DNA of 64,000 nt from an uncultured Draconibacterium sp. (GCF_963677155.1 NZ_OY781884.1:1482501-1546500); one strand, 5' to 3'. Shown: positions 20,283-30,111, counted from the stretch's first letter. Numbers and translations: made by a program. The notes: generated by a model from the letters alone, not told the origin.

Positions 20283-20732
20283 ATGAAAACGCAAGAACCG
20301 TTAACCTATTTACTTGGGCAAACCATGAAATTGGTGCGTCATAAGTTAATGGTAAAGTTTAAGGAAAGCAATTTAGAGCTAACACTGGAGCAGTATGTGA
20401 TGTTATTCTACATCAACAAAAATTCAGCATCTTCCCAACAAGATCTTGCTAATCACTTTTTACGCGACAAATCAATTGTTACGCGACAAATTAATACACT
20501 TATTGATTTGGGGTATGTAATGCGTACGCAAGATGATGACGATAAACGAAAAAAACATTTACAGCTAACAAATTTAGGGATTAAAACACTTGAGTTACTA
20601 AAAGCCAAATCAGTAGAAGTTTCCACAGAACTTTTAGATGGAATTTCGCAGGAAGAACTCACAAATTTTGAAAATGTAATCGCAAAAGTTCAGCAAAACA
20701 CAGGTTTTAAAGAATGCCTGTCGTGCTGCTAA
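20283..20732 (+). CDS. MarR-family transcriptional regulator
   Basis: 149-residue winged-helix repressor, probably controlling the efflux operon that starts 39 bases downstream. The core EQYVMLFYINKNSASSQQDLANHFLRDKSIVTRQINTLIDLGYV is the MarR winged helix, followed by the wing RTQDDDDKRKKHLQLT. An ATG at 20088 would add 65 residues, but it would place the likely promoter inside the gene and the extra part resembles nothing. The protein ends ECLSCC, a cysteine cluster that could sense thiols, oxidants or metals. The ligand is unknown. Confidence 0.88.
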   Translation: MKTQEPLTYLLGQTMKLVRHKLMVKFKESNLELTLEQYVMLFYINKNSASSQQDLANHFLRDKSIVTRQINTLIDLGYVMRTQDDDDKRKKHLQLTNLGIKTLELLKAKSVEVSTELLDGISQEELTNFENVIAKVQQNTGFKECLSCC

Positions 20733-20771
20733 AAATGAAATAGATTTAAAAACACAATAGACACGAAAAAC

Positions 20772-21950
20772 ATGAAAACAATTGCACAATCTTCAAGCAT
20801 GGCACTGCTTGCCATTCTTTTAATCTTTTCTTCCTGTTCGAATAAGCAACAAGGAAGTAACCCAATGATGGGAGGCCAGGTTGCCGAATACCTGGTACAA
20901 GAAGTTACACCGCAAAACATTACTCTTTATCAAAATTTTCCGGCTACACTTCAGGGCGAACAAACAGTTGAAATTCGTCCGAGAGTAGCTGGTTACATCG
21001 AAAAAATAATGGTTGACGAAGGCGACTTTGTAAAAAAAGGACAAGTACTTTTTCAGATTAATGCCAACGATGTGCGGGCGCAGGTAAGATCGGCAGAAGC
21101 TCAGATAAAAGTGGCTGAATCGCAGGTAGCCAATGCCGAAATTAACCTAAAGAAAACCAAGCCGTTGGTTGAGAAAAACATCGTTAGTTCGTTTCAGCAA
21201 GAATCGGCAGAAACCGCTTTGCAAACTGCTGAAGCACAACTGGCACAAGCAAAAGCAAACCTCGCCAATGCAAAAGCAAACCTCGCTTACACCATTATTA
21301 CCAGCCCTACCAATGGAACTATTGGGACTTTCCCTTACCGTATCGGAAGTCTAGTAAGCAGCTCTATTGTTGAGCCACTTACTACAGTTTCGAATACATC
21401 GAGTATGCGTGCCTATTTTTCGATTAACGAAACAACCTTTCTGGAAATGACAAGAAACCTGAAAGGCAATTCTACCAATGAGAAACTGGCAAACTTACCC
21501 GAAGTCGAATTGGTTTTGCCAGACCAGTCAATTTACGAACACAAAGGCAAAATAGAAATTGCAAGTGGTATTGTTGATCCGCAAACCGGAGCCATCAACT
21601 TACGTGCTTCATTTCCAAATCCTGAAGGCGATTTACGTTCAGGGGGAAGTGGTAAAATAAAATTACCAGAACACCATAATAATATATTGATTATTCCTCA
21701 GAATGCCTGTTATGAAATTCAGGGAAAACATTTTGTGTACGTTGTTAATGCGGAAAACAAAATTGTAAATACGGCAATAGAAATTATAGTAGGTAACCTG
21801 AAAAATGTGTACGTTGTTACTTCAGGCTTAAATGCTGGCGATAAAATTGTTGTTGAGGGCGTTTCCGGCTTGCACGACGGAATGGAAATTAAGCCCAAAT
21901 TAGCAGGACAACAGGCTGCTGCTGAAAACACACAAGCTTCGCACAATTAA
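20772..21950 (+). CDS. RND efflux periplasmic adaptor (AcrA/MexA-type lipoprotein)
   Basis: Links the inner-membrane RND pump to the outer-membrane channel. The 392-residue protein has a lipobox ending at Cys22 (IFSSC), a split lipoyl domain (IRPRVAGYIEKIMVDEGDFVKKGQVLFQI at the front), a coiled-coil hairpin about 105-160 rich in AEAQIKVAESQVANAE and AQLAQAKANLANAKANLA repeats, then beta-barrel and membrane-proximal domains. It is 39 bases after marR and 22 before the pump gene. It is a drug- or bile-type HAE1 system by similarity. The substrate cannot be told. Confidence 0.93.
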   Translation: MKTIAQSSSMALLAILLIFSSCSNKQQGSNPMMGGQVAEYLVQEVTPQNITLYQNFPATLQGEQTVEIRPRVAGYIEKIMVDEGDFVKKGQVLFQINANDVRAQVRSAEAQIKVAESQVANAEINLKKTKPLVEKNIVSSFQQESAETALQTAEAQLAQAKANLANAKANLAYTIITSPTNGTIGTFPYRIGSLVSSSIVEPLTTVSNTSSMRAYFSINETTFLEMTRNLKGNSTNEKLANLPEVELVLPDQSIYEHKGKIEIASGIVDPQTGAINLRASFPNPEGDLRSGGSGKIKLPEHHNNILIIPQNACYEIQGKHFVYVVNAENKIVNTAIEIIVGNLKNVYVVTSGLNAGDKIVVEGVSGLHDGMEIKPKLAGQQAAAENTQASHN

Positions 21951-21972
21951 CATCACCTAGAATACAGAAATT

Positions 21973-24900
21973 ATGTTTAAAAAATTTATAGAAAGGCCGG
22001 TCCTTTCAACAGTTATATCAATTATACTGGTTATTCTCGGGGTACTTGGAATAACCTCATTGCCGATTGAGCAATACCCGGATATTGCTCCGCCAACTAT
22101 CCGTGTTTCGGCCAACTATACCGGTGCCGATGCACAAACAGTATTAAATAGTGTTGTAATACCACTGGAAGAACAAATTAATGGTGTAGAGGACATGATT
22201 TATATGAACTCCACTGCAACAAATAATGGTTCGGCAACAATAGAGGTTTACTTTAAACAAGGAACCGACCCTGATATGGCAGCGGTTAACGTGCAAAACA
22301 GGGTGGCAAGAGCCAATGCGCTTTTACCAGCAGAGGTTACACGTGCCGGCGTTATTACAGCCAAACGCCAGAACAACATGTTGTTGATTTTTTCTCTTTA
22401 CAGTAAAGATGGAAAATACGATGAAACCTTTTTGCAGAACTATTCGAAAATTAACTTGCTCCCACAGGTTCAGCGAATAAACGGAGTTGGTGAAGCCATG
22501 GTTTTTGGAGCCAAAGATTATTCCATGCGAATTTGGCTGAAACCAGATGTCATGTCCAACTATAATCTGATCCCTTCAGATATCATGGCGGCATTAAATG
22601 CACAAAACCTTGAGGCTGCACCGGGAAGATTTGGTAGCGAAAACGATCAGTCATACGAATACGTAATCCGCTACCGGGGAAAACTTACTCAGCCCAAAGA
22701 ATTTGAAAATATTATTGTAAAAGCCGACGCCGATGGCAATGTACTCCGCTTACGCGATGTAGCCAGAGTTGAAATGGGATCGTTGAATTACAGTATAAGT
22801 ACACAAACACAAGGAGAACCGGGTATTAGTATGGCTTTGTTTCAATCTGCCGGGTCCAATGCCCGAAATGTAATTCTGGAAGCCGAACAAGTAGTAAAAG
22901 ATGCGTCAAAATCTTTTCCTCCGGGAGTTGAATATCAAGTGTTAATGAATACCAACGACTTTCTGGATGCATCCATCGAGAAAGTTTTACACACCCTGCT
23001 GGAAGCTTTTATACTAGTATTTATTGTCGTATTTGTTTTCCTTCAGAATTTTAGGGCAACACTTATTCCGGCAATTGCGGTTCCTGTGTCAATTATTGGT
23101 ACCTTCTTTTTCCTGAATTTATTTGGCTTTACCATCAACCTGCTTACACTTTTTGCAATGGTTCTGGCCATTGGAATTGTAGTTGACGATGCCATTGTGG
23201 TGGTTGAAGCGGTGCATGCCAAACTCGATGCGGGAGCAAGAAATGCAAAAACAGCAGCTGTTTCTGCGATGAGCGAAATCTCTACTGCAATTATTTCTAT
23301 TACGCTGGTTATGGCAGCCGTATTTATTCCGGTTACTTTTATTACCGGTACCACCGGAGTATTCTATCGCCAGTTTGGGATTACACTTACTGTTGCTATT
23401 ATTCTTTCTGCAATTAACGCGCTTACCTTAAGTCCGGCACTATGTGCTTTGTTTTTAAAACCACATAGTGAAGAATTAAAAGGGCAAAAAGGTATTATGA
23501 AACGTTTTTATACCGCTTTCAACACTTCTTTTGAAACCATGACCGGAAAATATAAAAAAGTAACCCACTTTTTTATCGATAGGAAATGGATAGCAGGAGC
23601 TATGATCGTAGTTTTTGTTCTTCTTCTGGGATACCTGATGAAAACAACTTCAACAGGTTTTGTGCCTACAGAAGATACAGGCCGTATGTTTGTGGATATT
23701 ACGATGCCGCCTGCAACTTCCTCTGAGAAAACAATTGAAGTAGCCAAACAAGTTGATGAAATTCTGGCATCAGTACCCGAAATCAACGGACGATCTACAG
23801 TTACAGGCTTTTCGTTTCTTGGTGGACAAGGAAGCCCCTACGGGATGGTTATTGCGAGTCTAAAACCATTTGAGGAAAGGAAAGGAGAAGGACAAGACCT
23901 GAATAGTGTTATACAAAAACTCTATATGATGACTTCGCAAATTAAAGATGCGCGTATTGTCATTTTTTCACCTCCAATGGTTCCGGGATTTAGTATAACC
24001 GGTGGTTTCGAACTTAAACTGGAAGACAAAACGGGTGGCGACATACACGACTTTGAAAAAGTTGCCAATAACTTCCTTGGAGCATTAAATCAACGCCCCG
24101 AGATTCAATACGCACGTACATCATTTAACACCAGATTCCCACAGTACAAAATAGACGTGGATGCTGCCAGATGTATGCGCTCTGGATTACAGGTAAGTAC
24201 TATACTTTCTGCAATGCAAGGATATATTGGCGGATATTATGCTTCTGATTTTAACCGATTCGGAAAACAATATCGTGTTATGATGCAGGCAGAAGCCGGA
24301 TACAGAGGAAACCCGGAAGATTTAAACAACATAAAAGTAAGAACCGCAAGCGGAAAAATGGCGCCTATTTCCGAATTCATTACCTTAACAAAGGTTTACG
24401 GACCGGAATCGATCAACCGTTTTAATATGTACACGGCAATCTCAGTAACCGGAGCTCCAAACCCACAATTTAGCTCGGGAGATGCAATTGATGCCGTAAG
24501 AGAAGTTGCAGCAGAACACCTTCCAACAGGATACGACTACGAATTCTCAGGTATTACACGCGAAGAAATTAACGCAGGTAACCAAACCATTCTTATCTTC
24601 ATTTTAAGTTTGATTTTTGTATACTTCCTACTGGCTGCCCAATACGAAAGTTACATTTTGCCATTATCAATTATTGTATCTCTACCAATTGGTATAGCAG
24701 GTTCGTTTATTTTCGCCCGGATCTTAGGTGTTGATAACAACATCTATCTGCAAATTTCGCTGGTAATGCTTATCGGTCTTTTGGCTAAAAATGCTATTCT
24801 GATTGTTGAGTTTGCCCGTCAACGACGCGAATCAGGAATGTCGATTATCGAGGCTGCAGTAGAAGGTGCTACTGCCCGACTTCGACCAATTCTGATGACC

Positions 24901-25125
24901 TCATTTGCATTTATAGTTGGTTTGATTCCGTTAGTTATCGGAACCGGAGTTGGAGCCAATGGTAACCGCTCTATTGGTACAGGTGCTGTTGGAGGTATGC
25001 TTATCGGTACTCTGATTGGTATTTTGGTTATTCCGGCCATGTTCGTGGTTTTCCAGATTCTGGAAGAAAAAGTGAAGAAACCAAAGGAAGAACAGGAAAT
25101 TTCGGAAATGAATAGTTTGGGTTAA
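21973..25125 (+). CDS. RND multidrug efflux pump (AcrB/MexB-type, HAE1)
   Basis: Proton-driven inner-membrane transporter of 1050 residues, the normal HAE1 length. It begins MFKKFIERPVLSTVISIILVILG, has two large periplasmic loops and twelve predicted membrane helices. The proton-relay aspartates are in GIVVDDAIVVVEAVHAKLD (helix 4) and the conserved lysine in LIGLLAKNAILIVEFA (helix 10). The order adaptor, pump, outer-membrane channel makes a complete tripartite system. The two halves are intact, with no frameshift. Confidence 0.95.
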   Translation: MFKKFIERPVLSTVISIILVILGVLGITSLPIEQYPDIAPPTIRVSANYTGADAQTVLNSVVIPLEEQINGVEDMIYMNSTATNNGSATIEVYFKQGTDPDMAAVNVQNRVARANALLPAEVTRAGVITAKRQNNMLLIFSLYSKDGKYDETFLQNYSKINLLPQVQRINGVGEAMVFGAKDYSMRIWLKPDVMSNYNLIPSDIMAALNAQNLEAAPGRFGSENDQSYEYVIRYRGKLTQPKEFENIIVKADADGNVLRLRDVARVEMGSLNYSISTQTQGEPGISMALFQSAGSNARNVILEAEQVVKDASKSFPPGVEYQVLMNTNDFLDASIEKVLHTLLEAFILVFIVVFVFLQNFRATLIPAIAVPVSIIGTFFFLNLFGFTINLLTLFAMVLAIGIVVDDAIVVVEAVHAKLDAGARNAKTAAVSAMSEISTAIISITLVMAAVFIPVTFITGTTGVFYRQFGITLTVAIILSAINALTLSPALCALFLKPHSEELKGQKGIMKRFYTAFNTSFETMTGKYKKVTHFFIDRKWIAGAMIVVFVLLLGYLMKTTSTGFVPTEDTGRMFVDITMPPATSSEKTIEVAKQVDEILASVPEINGRSTVTGFSFLGGQGSPYGMVIASLKPFEERKGEGQDLNSVIQKLYMMTSQIKDARIVIFSPPMVPGFSITGGFELKLEDKTGGDIHDFEKVANNFLGALNQRPEIQYARTSFNTRFPQYKIDVDAARCMRSGLQVSTILSAMQGYIGGYYASDFNRFGKQYRVMMQAEAGYRGNPEDLNNIKVRTASGKMAPISEFITLTKVYGPESINRFNMYTAISVTGAPNPQFSSGDAIDAVREVAAEHLPTGYDYEFSGITREEINAGNQTILIFILSLIFVYFLLAAQYESYILPLSIIVSLPIGIAGSFIFARILGVDNNIYLQISLVMLIGLLAKNAILIVEFARQRRESGMSIIEAAVEGATARLRPILMTSFAFIVGLIPLVIGTGVGANGNRSIGTGAVGGMLIGTLIGILVIPAMFVVFQILEEKVKKPKEEQEISEMNSLG

Positions 25126-25145
25126 TCCGCAAGAAATGATTAGAT

Positions 25146-26534
25146 ATGAAGACAAATTCAATAAAAAATAAAATACTCCTTGTACTTGTTGCTGTTGTAC
25201 TTTATTCGTGCAACACAACAAATCAGTACAAACGAAGCCAGGATTTTACCGACAATTTGTACGGATCTGCTAAAACCGGAGAAAGCAACCTTGCAAACGA
25301 AAGCTGGCAAAACCTGTTTAACGACCCGATTCTGGACAGCTTAATTGCAGAAGGATTAAGAAACAATTTTGATTTGCAAGCTGCAATTCAACGTGTTGTT
25401 GCTGCCGAGTCGAATTTTTACCAAAGTAAAGCGCAACTGGCTCCATCGCTTTCAGGAAAGGCCGGTCACACTTACGTTAAAAACTCAGAATCAACCAGTC
25501 CGAATGGTCCCGATCATTACAATGCATCGCAAATAAATTTGCAAAGTAGCTGGGAAATCGATTTCTGGGGAAAACTGAACAACGCAAAAAAATCAGCTTA
25601 TGCCAATTACCTGGCTACCGATGCCGCACACAAAGCTGTACAAACACGCCTGATTGCCAATATTGCCTCGGGTTATTACAACTTGCTGGCATTGGATGCC
25701 AAGCTTGAGATTACAAAAGCCACCGTAAAAAACAGTGCCGAACTGGTTGAAACCATGATAGCATTAAAAGAAAGTGGTAATGTAACAGGAGCAGCAGTTG
25801 TACAGAGTAAAGCGGCGCGTTATGCGGCAGAAGTAACCATTCCTGACATCAAACAACAAATAAGAGAAAACGAAAACACACTTTGTGTTCTTTTGGGAAG
25901 AACTCCGGGAAAAGTGGAACGCGGAAAATTGGAAAGTCAGCAAGCGCACGAACTTATGGAAGTTGGTGTGCCATCCGAACTTTTGGATAACCGCCCCGAT
26001 GTTATGCAGGCCGAATTTAATGTTGTTAGTGCTTATCACATGACCAACAGTGCCAAAGCCTATTTTTACCCATCGGTTACACTTACGGCAAGTGCCGGTT
26101 TTGAAGCGCTGGAATTTGAAGACTTATTTGATCCGGCGTCGTTTGCAGCCAATGTTGTAGGCGGTTTGGTTCAGCCAATTTTTAATAAGCGGGTCAATAA
26201 AACACGTTTGGAAGTTGCCAAAGCGCAACAGGAAGAGGCACTTCTGAATTTCAGAAGCACCTTGCTGAATGCCGGTGCCGAAGTGAACGATGCACTAAGC
26301 GTGTACGACGCTTCGATGCAAAAGATAGACCTGCGCAACAAACAGTTGGATGCGCTGGAAAAGTCGGTTGATTACACCAAAGAATTGCTGGTTTACGGGT
26401 CGGCAACTTATACCGAAGTTTTAAATGCACAACAAAGTTTGCTGAATGCACAGCTGAGCGATGTAAACGATCAGATTCAACAATTGAATGCTGTCGTTTC
26501 GCTGTATCGCGCGCTGGGTGGCGGATGGAAATAA
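25146..26534 (+). CDS. Outer-membrane efflux channel (OprM/TolC-type lipoprotein)
   Basis: Third part of the efflux system. The 462-residue lipoprotein has its lipobox at Cys22 (VLYSC). The NodT/OprM signature features are visible: WQNLFNDPILDSLIAEGLRNN near the start, two repeated halves with long helices, and DNRPDVMQAEFNVVSAYHMTNSAKAYFYPSVTLTASAGF. It begins 20 bases after the pump gene. A hairpin with a T-run follows (26556-26589), ending the operon. Confidence 0.93.
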   Translation: MKTNSIKNKILLVLVAVVLYSCNTTNQYKRSQDFTDNLYGSAKTGESNLANESWQNLFNDPILDSLIAEGLRNNFDLQAAIQRVVAAESNFYQSKAQLAPSLSGKAGHTYVKNSESTSPNGPDHYNASQINLQSSWEIDFWGKLNNAKKSAYANYLATDAAHKAVQTRLIANIASGYYNLLALDAKLEITKATVKNSAELVETMIALKESGNVTGAAVVQSKAARYAAEVTIPDIKQQIRENENTLCVLLGRTPGKVERGKLESQQAHELMEVGVPSELLDNRPDVMQAEFNVVSAYHMTNSAKAYFYPSVTLTASAGFEALEFEDLFDPASFAANVVGGLVQPIFNKRVNKTRLEVAKAQQEEALLNFRSTLLNAGAEVNDALSVYDASMQKIDLRNKQLDALEKSVDYTKELLVYGSATYTEVLNAQQSLLNAQLSDVNDQIQQLNAVVSLYRALGGGWK

Positions 26535-26555
26535 AAAGCAACAAATAAATTCAAC

Positions 26556-26589
26556 AAAGGGGTCATTCGGCAACGGATGGCCCTTTTTT
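26556..26589 (+). terminator. Rho-independent terminator of efflux operon
   Basis: Stem AAAGGGGTCAT / ATGGCCCTTT around a TCGGCAACGG loop, followed directly by T6, 22 bases after the last efflux gene. Confidence 0.8.
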
Positions 26590-26623
26590 ATTCATGTCTG
26601 CCGTGATCCCAAAATGTATATTA

Positions 26624-26875
26624 TTGCAGTTAAAGGGCAGCATTTTTTTATTCAAACGCATCTCTTTGCATGCAAAGGGCAACGTTTTCTTGAAAAAATG
26701 TATGGTTAGAAGTGTAAAGAGATGCACTTTTTTGAAATTGTATCCCCTTTTAATTACGAAGGGCAGCACTTTTGGGAAAAAATGGCCTCCTTTAAGTGCA
26801 AAGGGCAACGATTTTAAAAAAAAGTACCCGACTATAAGTGCAAAGAGATGCATTTTTTCAAAAAAATGGTCCTCT
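26624..26875. repeat. Six tandem 42-bp units, open on both strands
   Basis: Six consecutive units of exactly 42 bp without spacers. In the plus frame starting at 26594 they encode a 14-residue repeat of the pattern [LI]xxKGxxFxKKxxx (for example LHAKGNVFLKKCMV). In the minus frame ending at 26563 they encode repeats such as LPFVIKRGYNFKKV. The reading frames are 117 and 96 residues long and it is not clear that either is translated. The plus-strand frame starts just after the efflux terminator. The rest of 26535-26999 shows no gene. Confidence 0.8.
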
Positions 26876-26999
26876 CTGCATTTAACAATATCTTACAAAG
26901 CCGCTACTGTTTTCAAGGCAAAAGTGAAAACAGTTACCAATTTTTAGTATCCGGAATCACCCCATTCCGCCATTCTAATACTCTATCATCAGAACACTC

Positions 27000-27467
27000 C
27001 TAAAGCCGGTTTTCCCAGAAGAAATTATTGGGCTCGCATTCCTTAAATCCGGCCTTCCGATACAGGTTTTGAGCTTTAATATTATCGTGACGTACTTCTA
27101 AATTTATGCGGCAGTAACCATTTTCTTCAGCATATTTTTCAATGCCTTTTAACAAAAACAAGCCAACTCCCTGTAGACGAAAATCAGGAGAAACAATCAG
27201 GTCGTGAATATTAATCAGTGGGCTGGCTTTCCATGTTGAGAAATTCAGGTTACAATTGGCCAGCCCGGCAAAATTGTCGCCAATAGAAACAAAAAAGCCC
27301 ATGTACCCTGAATGGCGTTTCAGCCCTTCAATAATTTTCGGGCCCAGTCCTTCGGGCATCGATTCGCGAATTCCCATTTCATCTTCCATGTAATCATTTA
27401 AAAGATGAAGCACTTGCTCGCAATGAACAGGATTTTGCAAATCAACCTGAATAAGTTTTTTCTCCAT
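27000..27467 (-). CDS. GNAT-family N-acetyltransferase
   Basis: 155-residue acetyl-CoA-dependent acyltransferase. The acetyl-CoA binding segment VSPDFRLQGVGLFLLKGIEKYAEENG (motif A, with RLQGVG as the Q/RxxGxG/A loop) is followed by INLEVRHDNIKAQNLYRKAGF (motif B), the usual C-terminal GNAT ending. The substrate cannot be read from sequence. It is 76 bases downstream of the NifA-like gene and in the same direction, so the two may share a transcript, but a role in nitrogen fixation is not implied. Confidence 0.88.
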   Translation of the reverse strand: MEKKLIQVDLQNPVHCEQVLHLLNDYMEDEMGIRESMPEGLGPKIIEGLKRHSGYMGFFVSIGDNFAGLANCNLNFSTWKASPLINIHDLIVSPDFRLQGVGLFLLKGIEKYAEENGYCRINLEVRHDNIKAQNLYRKAGFKECEPNNFFWENRL

Positions 27468-27543
27468 ATCACAACAATGCTTTAATTATTAACTGGTTCA
27501 ATGCTATAATAGTTAAGCATTAACGAATTTAAACATTCTCGTA

Positions 27544-29118
27544 TTAAACTTTGTACCTCCACGCATCAATTTCATATTTTTTCAGGCGCGTACCGAGCAT
27601 CCGTTCGGTTATTCTTAGCTCCTCGGCAGCTTTGGTAATATTTCCTTTTGTTGATGTTAGTGCATCGCGAATCAACTGTTTCTCCACCTGCTCAACAGTA
27701 TACACCATTCCGCCTTTCGAACTGGTATTCGACGAATGAGCTGTTTGCAGCGACGGTGGTAAATTGTAACTGTGAATCACATTGTCGGTACTTAAAATAC
27801 ACGCCCGCTCAATACAGTTTTCCAGCTCGCGAATGTTACCCGGCCATTTGTACACCATTAACATATCGAGTGCAGAAGTGGTAATTCGTTTAATTTTTGT
27901 CTGGTTCTCTTTATTAAACTTGCCAATAAAATGATCTACCAGCTGCGGAATATCATCGCGGCGTTCGCGCAACGATGGTATATAAATCGGGAAAACATTA
28001 ATTCGGTAATACAAATCCTCACGAAACTCTTCGGTCTCGATCATTTCTTCCAATTTTCGGTTGGTGGCACAAATAATTCGCACATCCGACTTTATGGTTT
28101 GAGAACCTCCTACCCGTTCAAACTCGCGCTGCTGAATCATCCGTAAAAGTTTCACCTGGGTCGACAGTGGGATATCACCAATCTCATCCAAAAAAATGGT
28201 ACCGCCGTTGGCCAGCTCAAAACGACCTTTGCGCTGAGTATCGGCACCGGTAAACGCTCCTTTTTCATGGCCAAATAACTCACTCTCAATCAACGATTCG
28301 GGCAAAGCAGAGCAGTTTACTTTTATAAAGGTTTTTCCTTTTCGGGTACTGGCTTCGTGAATGGCATCGGCCACCAATTCTTTCCCCACACCACTTTCTC
28401 CACGAATAAGTACGGTTGAGCTGGTTTTTCCAACCATTTGAACCAGCGAAAATACATCGCGCATTTTCCCCGAGTTCCCAATCATATTCATGTGTTTTTG
28501 TCCTGATATCTTACTTTCAAGCTCAAGGTTTTTTTGTTTCAGCGTCTCCAGTTCTTCCAGTCTTTCCTGGCGATGTACGGTTGTCCGGATAACCATCGAA
28601 CCAATAATCGACAGCAGCCGCGTATCCTCGTCAACACTAATATACGGATTATAAACGCGGGCAAAACTTAATGTACCGGTAACTTTTCCTTCATCAATAA
28701 CCGGTACACATACAAAGGTTAGTTCTTTTCCGTCTTTGTATAGTTCCTGATTTGTCCGGTTCAGAAACAACGATGATTTCGATATCTTTTCCACCACGAC
28801 AGGCCGTGCCATTTCAACAACCTTTCCCGTAATTCCTTCGCCCAGTTTATATTTTGCCCTTGCCTGCTGGCTGGTATTTACACCATAGGCAGCTTCCATA
28901 TAAATATGTTCGTTCTCGCGGTTTAAAATGGTTAAAAAACAGCGTTCGGCACTAAGGTACTCTGCCACCATTTTTACAATGGTATTCAAGTCATTTTTAA
29001 ATTGTTTGCTCTGAATCAATCGCTGACTTATATCAAAAAGCAAAGTCATTTCACTCAAACCATAACATTCTTCCCCGCCTTTTCTGCATTTAATTTCCAT
29101 AGAAAAGCTATTATACAC
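27544..29118 (-). CDS. nifA: Sigma54-dependent activator, NifA-like
   Basis: Enhancer-binding protein that opens sigma54 promoters. The 524-residue protein has an N-terminal GAF domain (about 25-185, with MTLLFDISQRLIQSKQFKNDL at its start), then an AAA+ domain with Walker A GESGVGKE, the sigma54 contact loop GAFTGA in ESELFGHEKGAFTGAD, Walker B FLDEIGDIPL and an arginine-finger region. It ends in a Fis-type helix-turn-helix (GNITKAAEELRITERMLGTRLKKYEID). This GAF-AAA-Fis plan and the C-terminal wording fit NifA. With a -24/-12 promoter at nifH nearby, NifA is the best call. A general GAF-type regulator such as NorR or FhlA is the alternative. Confidence 0.8.
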   Translation of the reverse strand: MYNSFSMEIKCRKGGEECYGLSEMTLLFDISQRLIQSKQFKNDLNTIVKMVAEYLSAERCFLTILNRENEHIYMEAAYGVNTSQQARAKYKLGEGITGKVVEMARPVVVEKISKSSLFLNRTNQELYKDGKELTFVCVPVIDEGKVTGTLSFARVYNPYISVDEDTRLLSIIGSMVIRTTVHRQERLEELETLKQKNLELESKISGQKHMNMIGNSGKMRDVFSLVQMVGKTSSTVLIRGESGVGKELVADAIHEASTRKGKTFIKVNCSALPESLIESELFGHEKGAFTGADTQRKGRFELANGGTIFLDEIGDIPLSTQVKLLRMIQQREFERVGGSQTIKSDVRIICATNRKLEEMIETEEFREDLYYRINVFPIYIPSLRERRDDIPQLVDHFIGKFNKENQTKIKRITTSALDMLMVYKWPGNIRELENCIERACILSTDNVIHSYNLPPSLQTAHSSNTSSKGGMVYTVEQVEKQLIRDALTSTKGNITKAAEELRITERMLGTRLKKYEIDAWRYKV

Positions 29119-29347
29119 TTATTCAACAACAACAAATTTCACTAATAAAATAGATAACTGTAAGCTTTTACGATATATTAAAACCATTTTAACAGTAAAA
29201 TAATCTTTTGAAAATCTTTTAGAAAGGCATCTACCATATATTTTATCAAACACTCATCAATGCTCCATCTGTATTATTGATTGCCAAACGATATAGAATT
29301 CATTCAAAAACCGTATTTTCGTTACCATATTCAAATATTCCAGAAAA

Positions 29348-30082
29348 GTGTCAAAGAATTTAGTAATCATTCCAACCTATAACGAAAAGGAAAACGTTGA
29401 AAAGATGATCCGCAAGGTATTTTCTTTGGAAAAGCCTTTTCATTTGCTGATTGTAGAAGATAATTCACCTGATGGAACAGCCGATATTGTAAAACGCCTT
29501 ATGGCAGAATTTCCAGAACAACTCCATATATTGGAAAGAAAAGGAAAACTTGGTTTGGGCACGGCTTATATTGCAGGTTTTAAGTGGGCACTTGAAAGAG
29601 ATTACGAAGCTATCTGCGAAATGGACTGCGATTTTTCGCACAATCCCGATGATTTGCTAAAACTTTTTGGAGCCATTGAGCATGGTGCCGATGTGGCTGT
29701 TGGATCGCGCTATATTACCGGAATTAATGTGGTAAACTGGCCTCTTGGCCGTGTACTCATGTCGTATTTTGCATCGATGTATGTCCGTATTGTTACCGGA
29801 ATGAATGTACACGATACTACCGCAGGATTTGTTTGCTGGAAACGGGAAGTTCTGGAAACCATCGACCTCGACAAAATAAAACTAATCGGTTACGGATTTC
29901 AGATTGAAATGAAATTTACAGCGTACAAATTTGGATTTAATATTGAAGAAGTTTCGATTGTATTTACCGACCGTCAGGAAGGAACATCGAAAATGAGCGG
30001 AGGTATTTTTAACGAAGCACTTTGGGGCGTTTTAAAAATGAAATTACACAGCTTCGGGAGAAAATATGAAAGGAAGAATTAA
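29348..30082 (+). CDS. Polyprenol monophosphomannose synthase-like GT2 glycosyltransferase
   Basis: 244-residue family 2 glycosyltransferase related to dolichyl-phosphate mannose synthases. It would transfer a sugar from a nucleotide donor to a polyprenyl phosphate on the cytoplasmic side of the membrane. Signature segments are VIIPTYNEKENVEKMI, EDNSPDGTADIV, CEMDCDFSHNPDDL (the DxD-type metal site), GSRY and FQIEMKFTAYKFGF. It begins with GTG at 29348. No C-terminal membrane domain is present, as in the soluble Dpm1 class. A terminator follows at 30112. Confidence 0.88.
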   Translation: MSKNLVIIPTYNEKENVEKMIRKVFSLEKPFHLLIVEDNSPDGTADIVKRLMAEFPEQLHILERKGKLGLGTAYIAGFKWALERDYEAICEMDCDFSHNPDDLLKLFGAIEHGADVAVGSRYITGINVVNWPLGRVLMSYFASMYVRIVTGMNVHDTTAGFVCWKREVLETIDLDKIKLIGYGFQIEMKFTAYKFGFNIEEVSIVFTDRQEGTSKMSGGIFNEALWGVLKMKLHSFGRKYERKN

Positions 30083-30111
30083 GGCTTAACAACAAATGAT
30101 TATAGATAAAT

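Noticed and set aside
26624-26875. CRISPR array
   Set aside because: The 42-bp units are contiguous with no unique spacers, are degenerate, and no cas genes are nearby.
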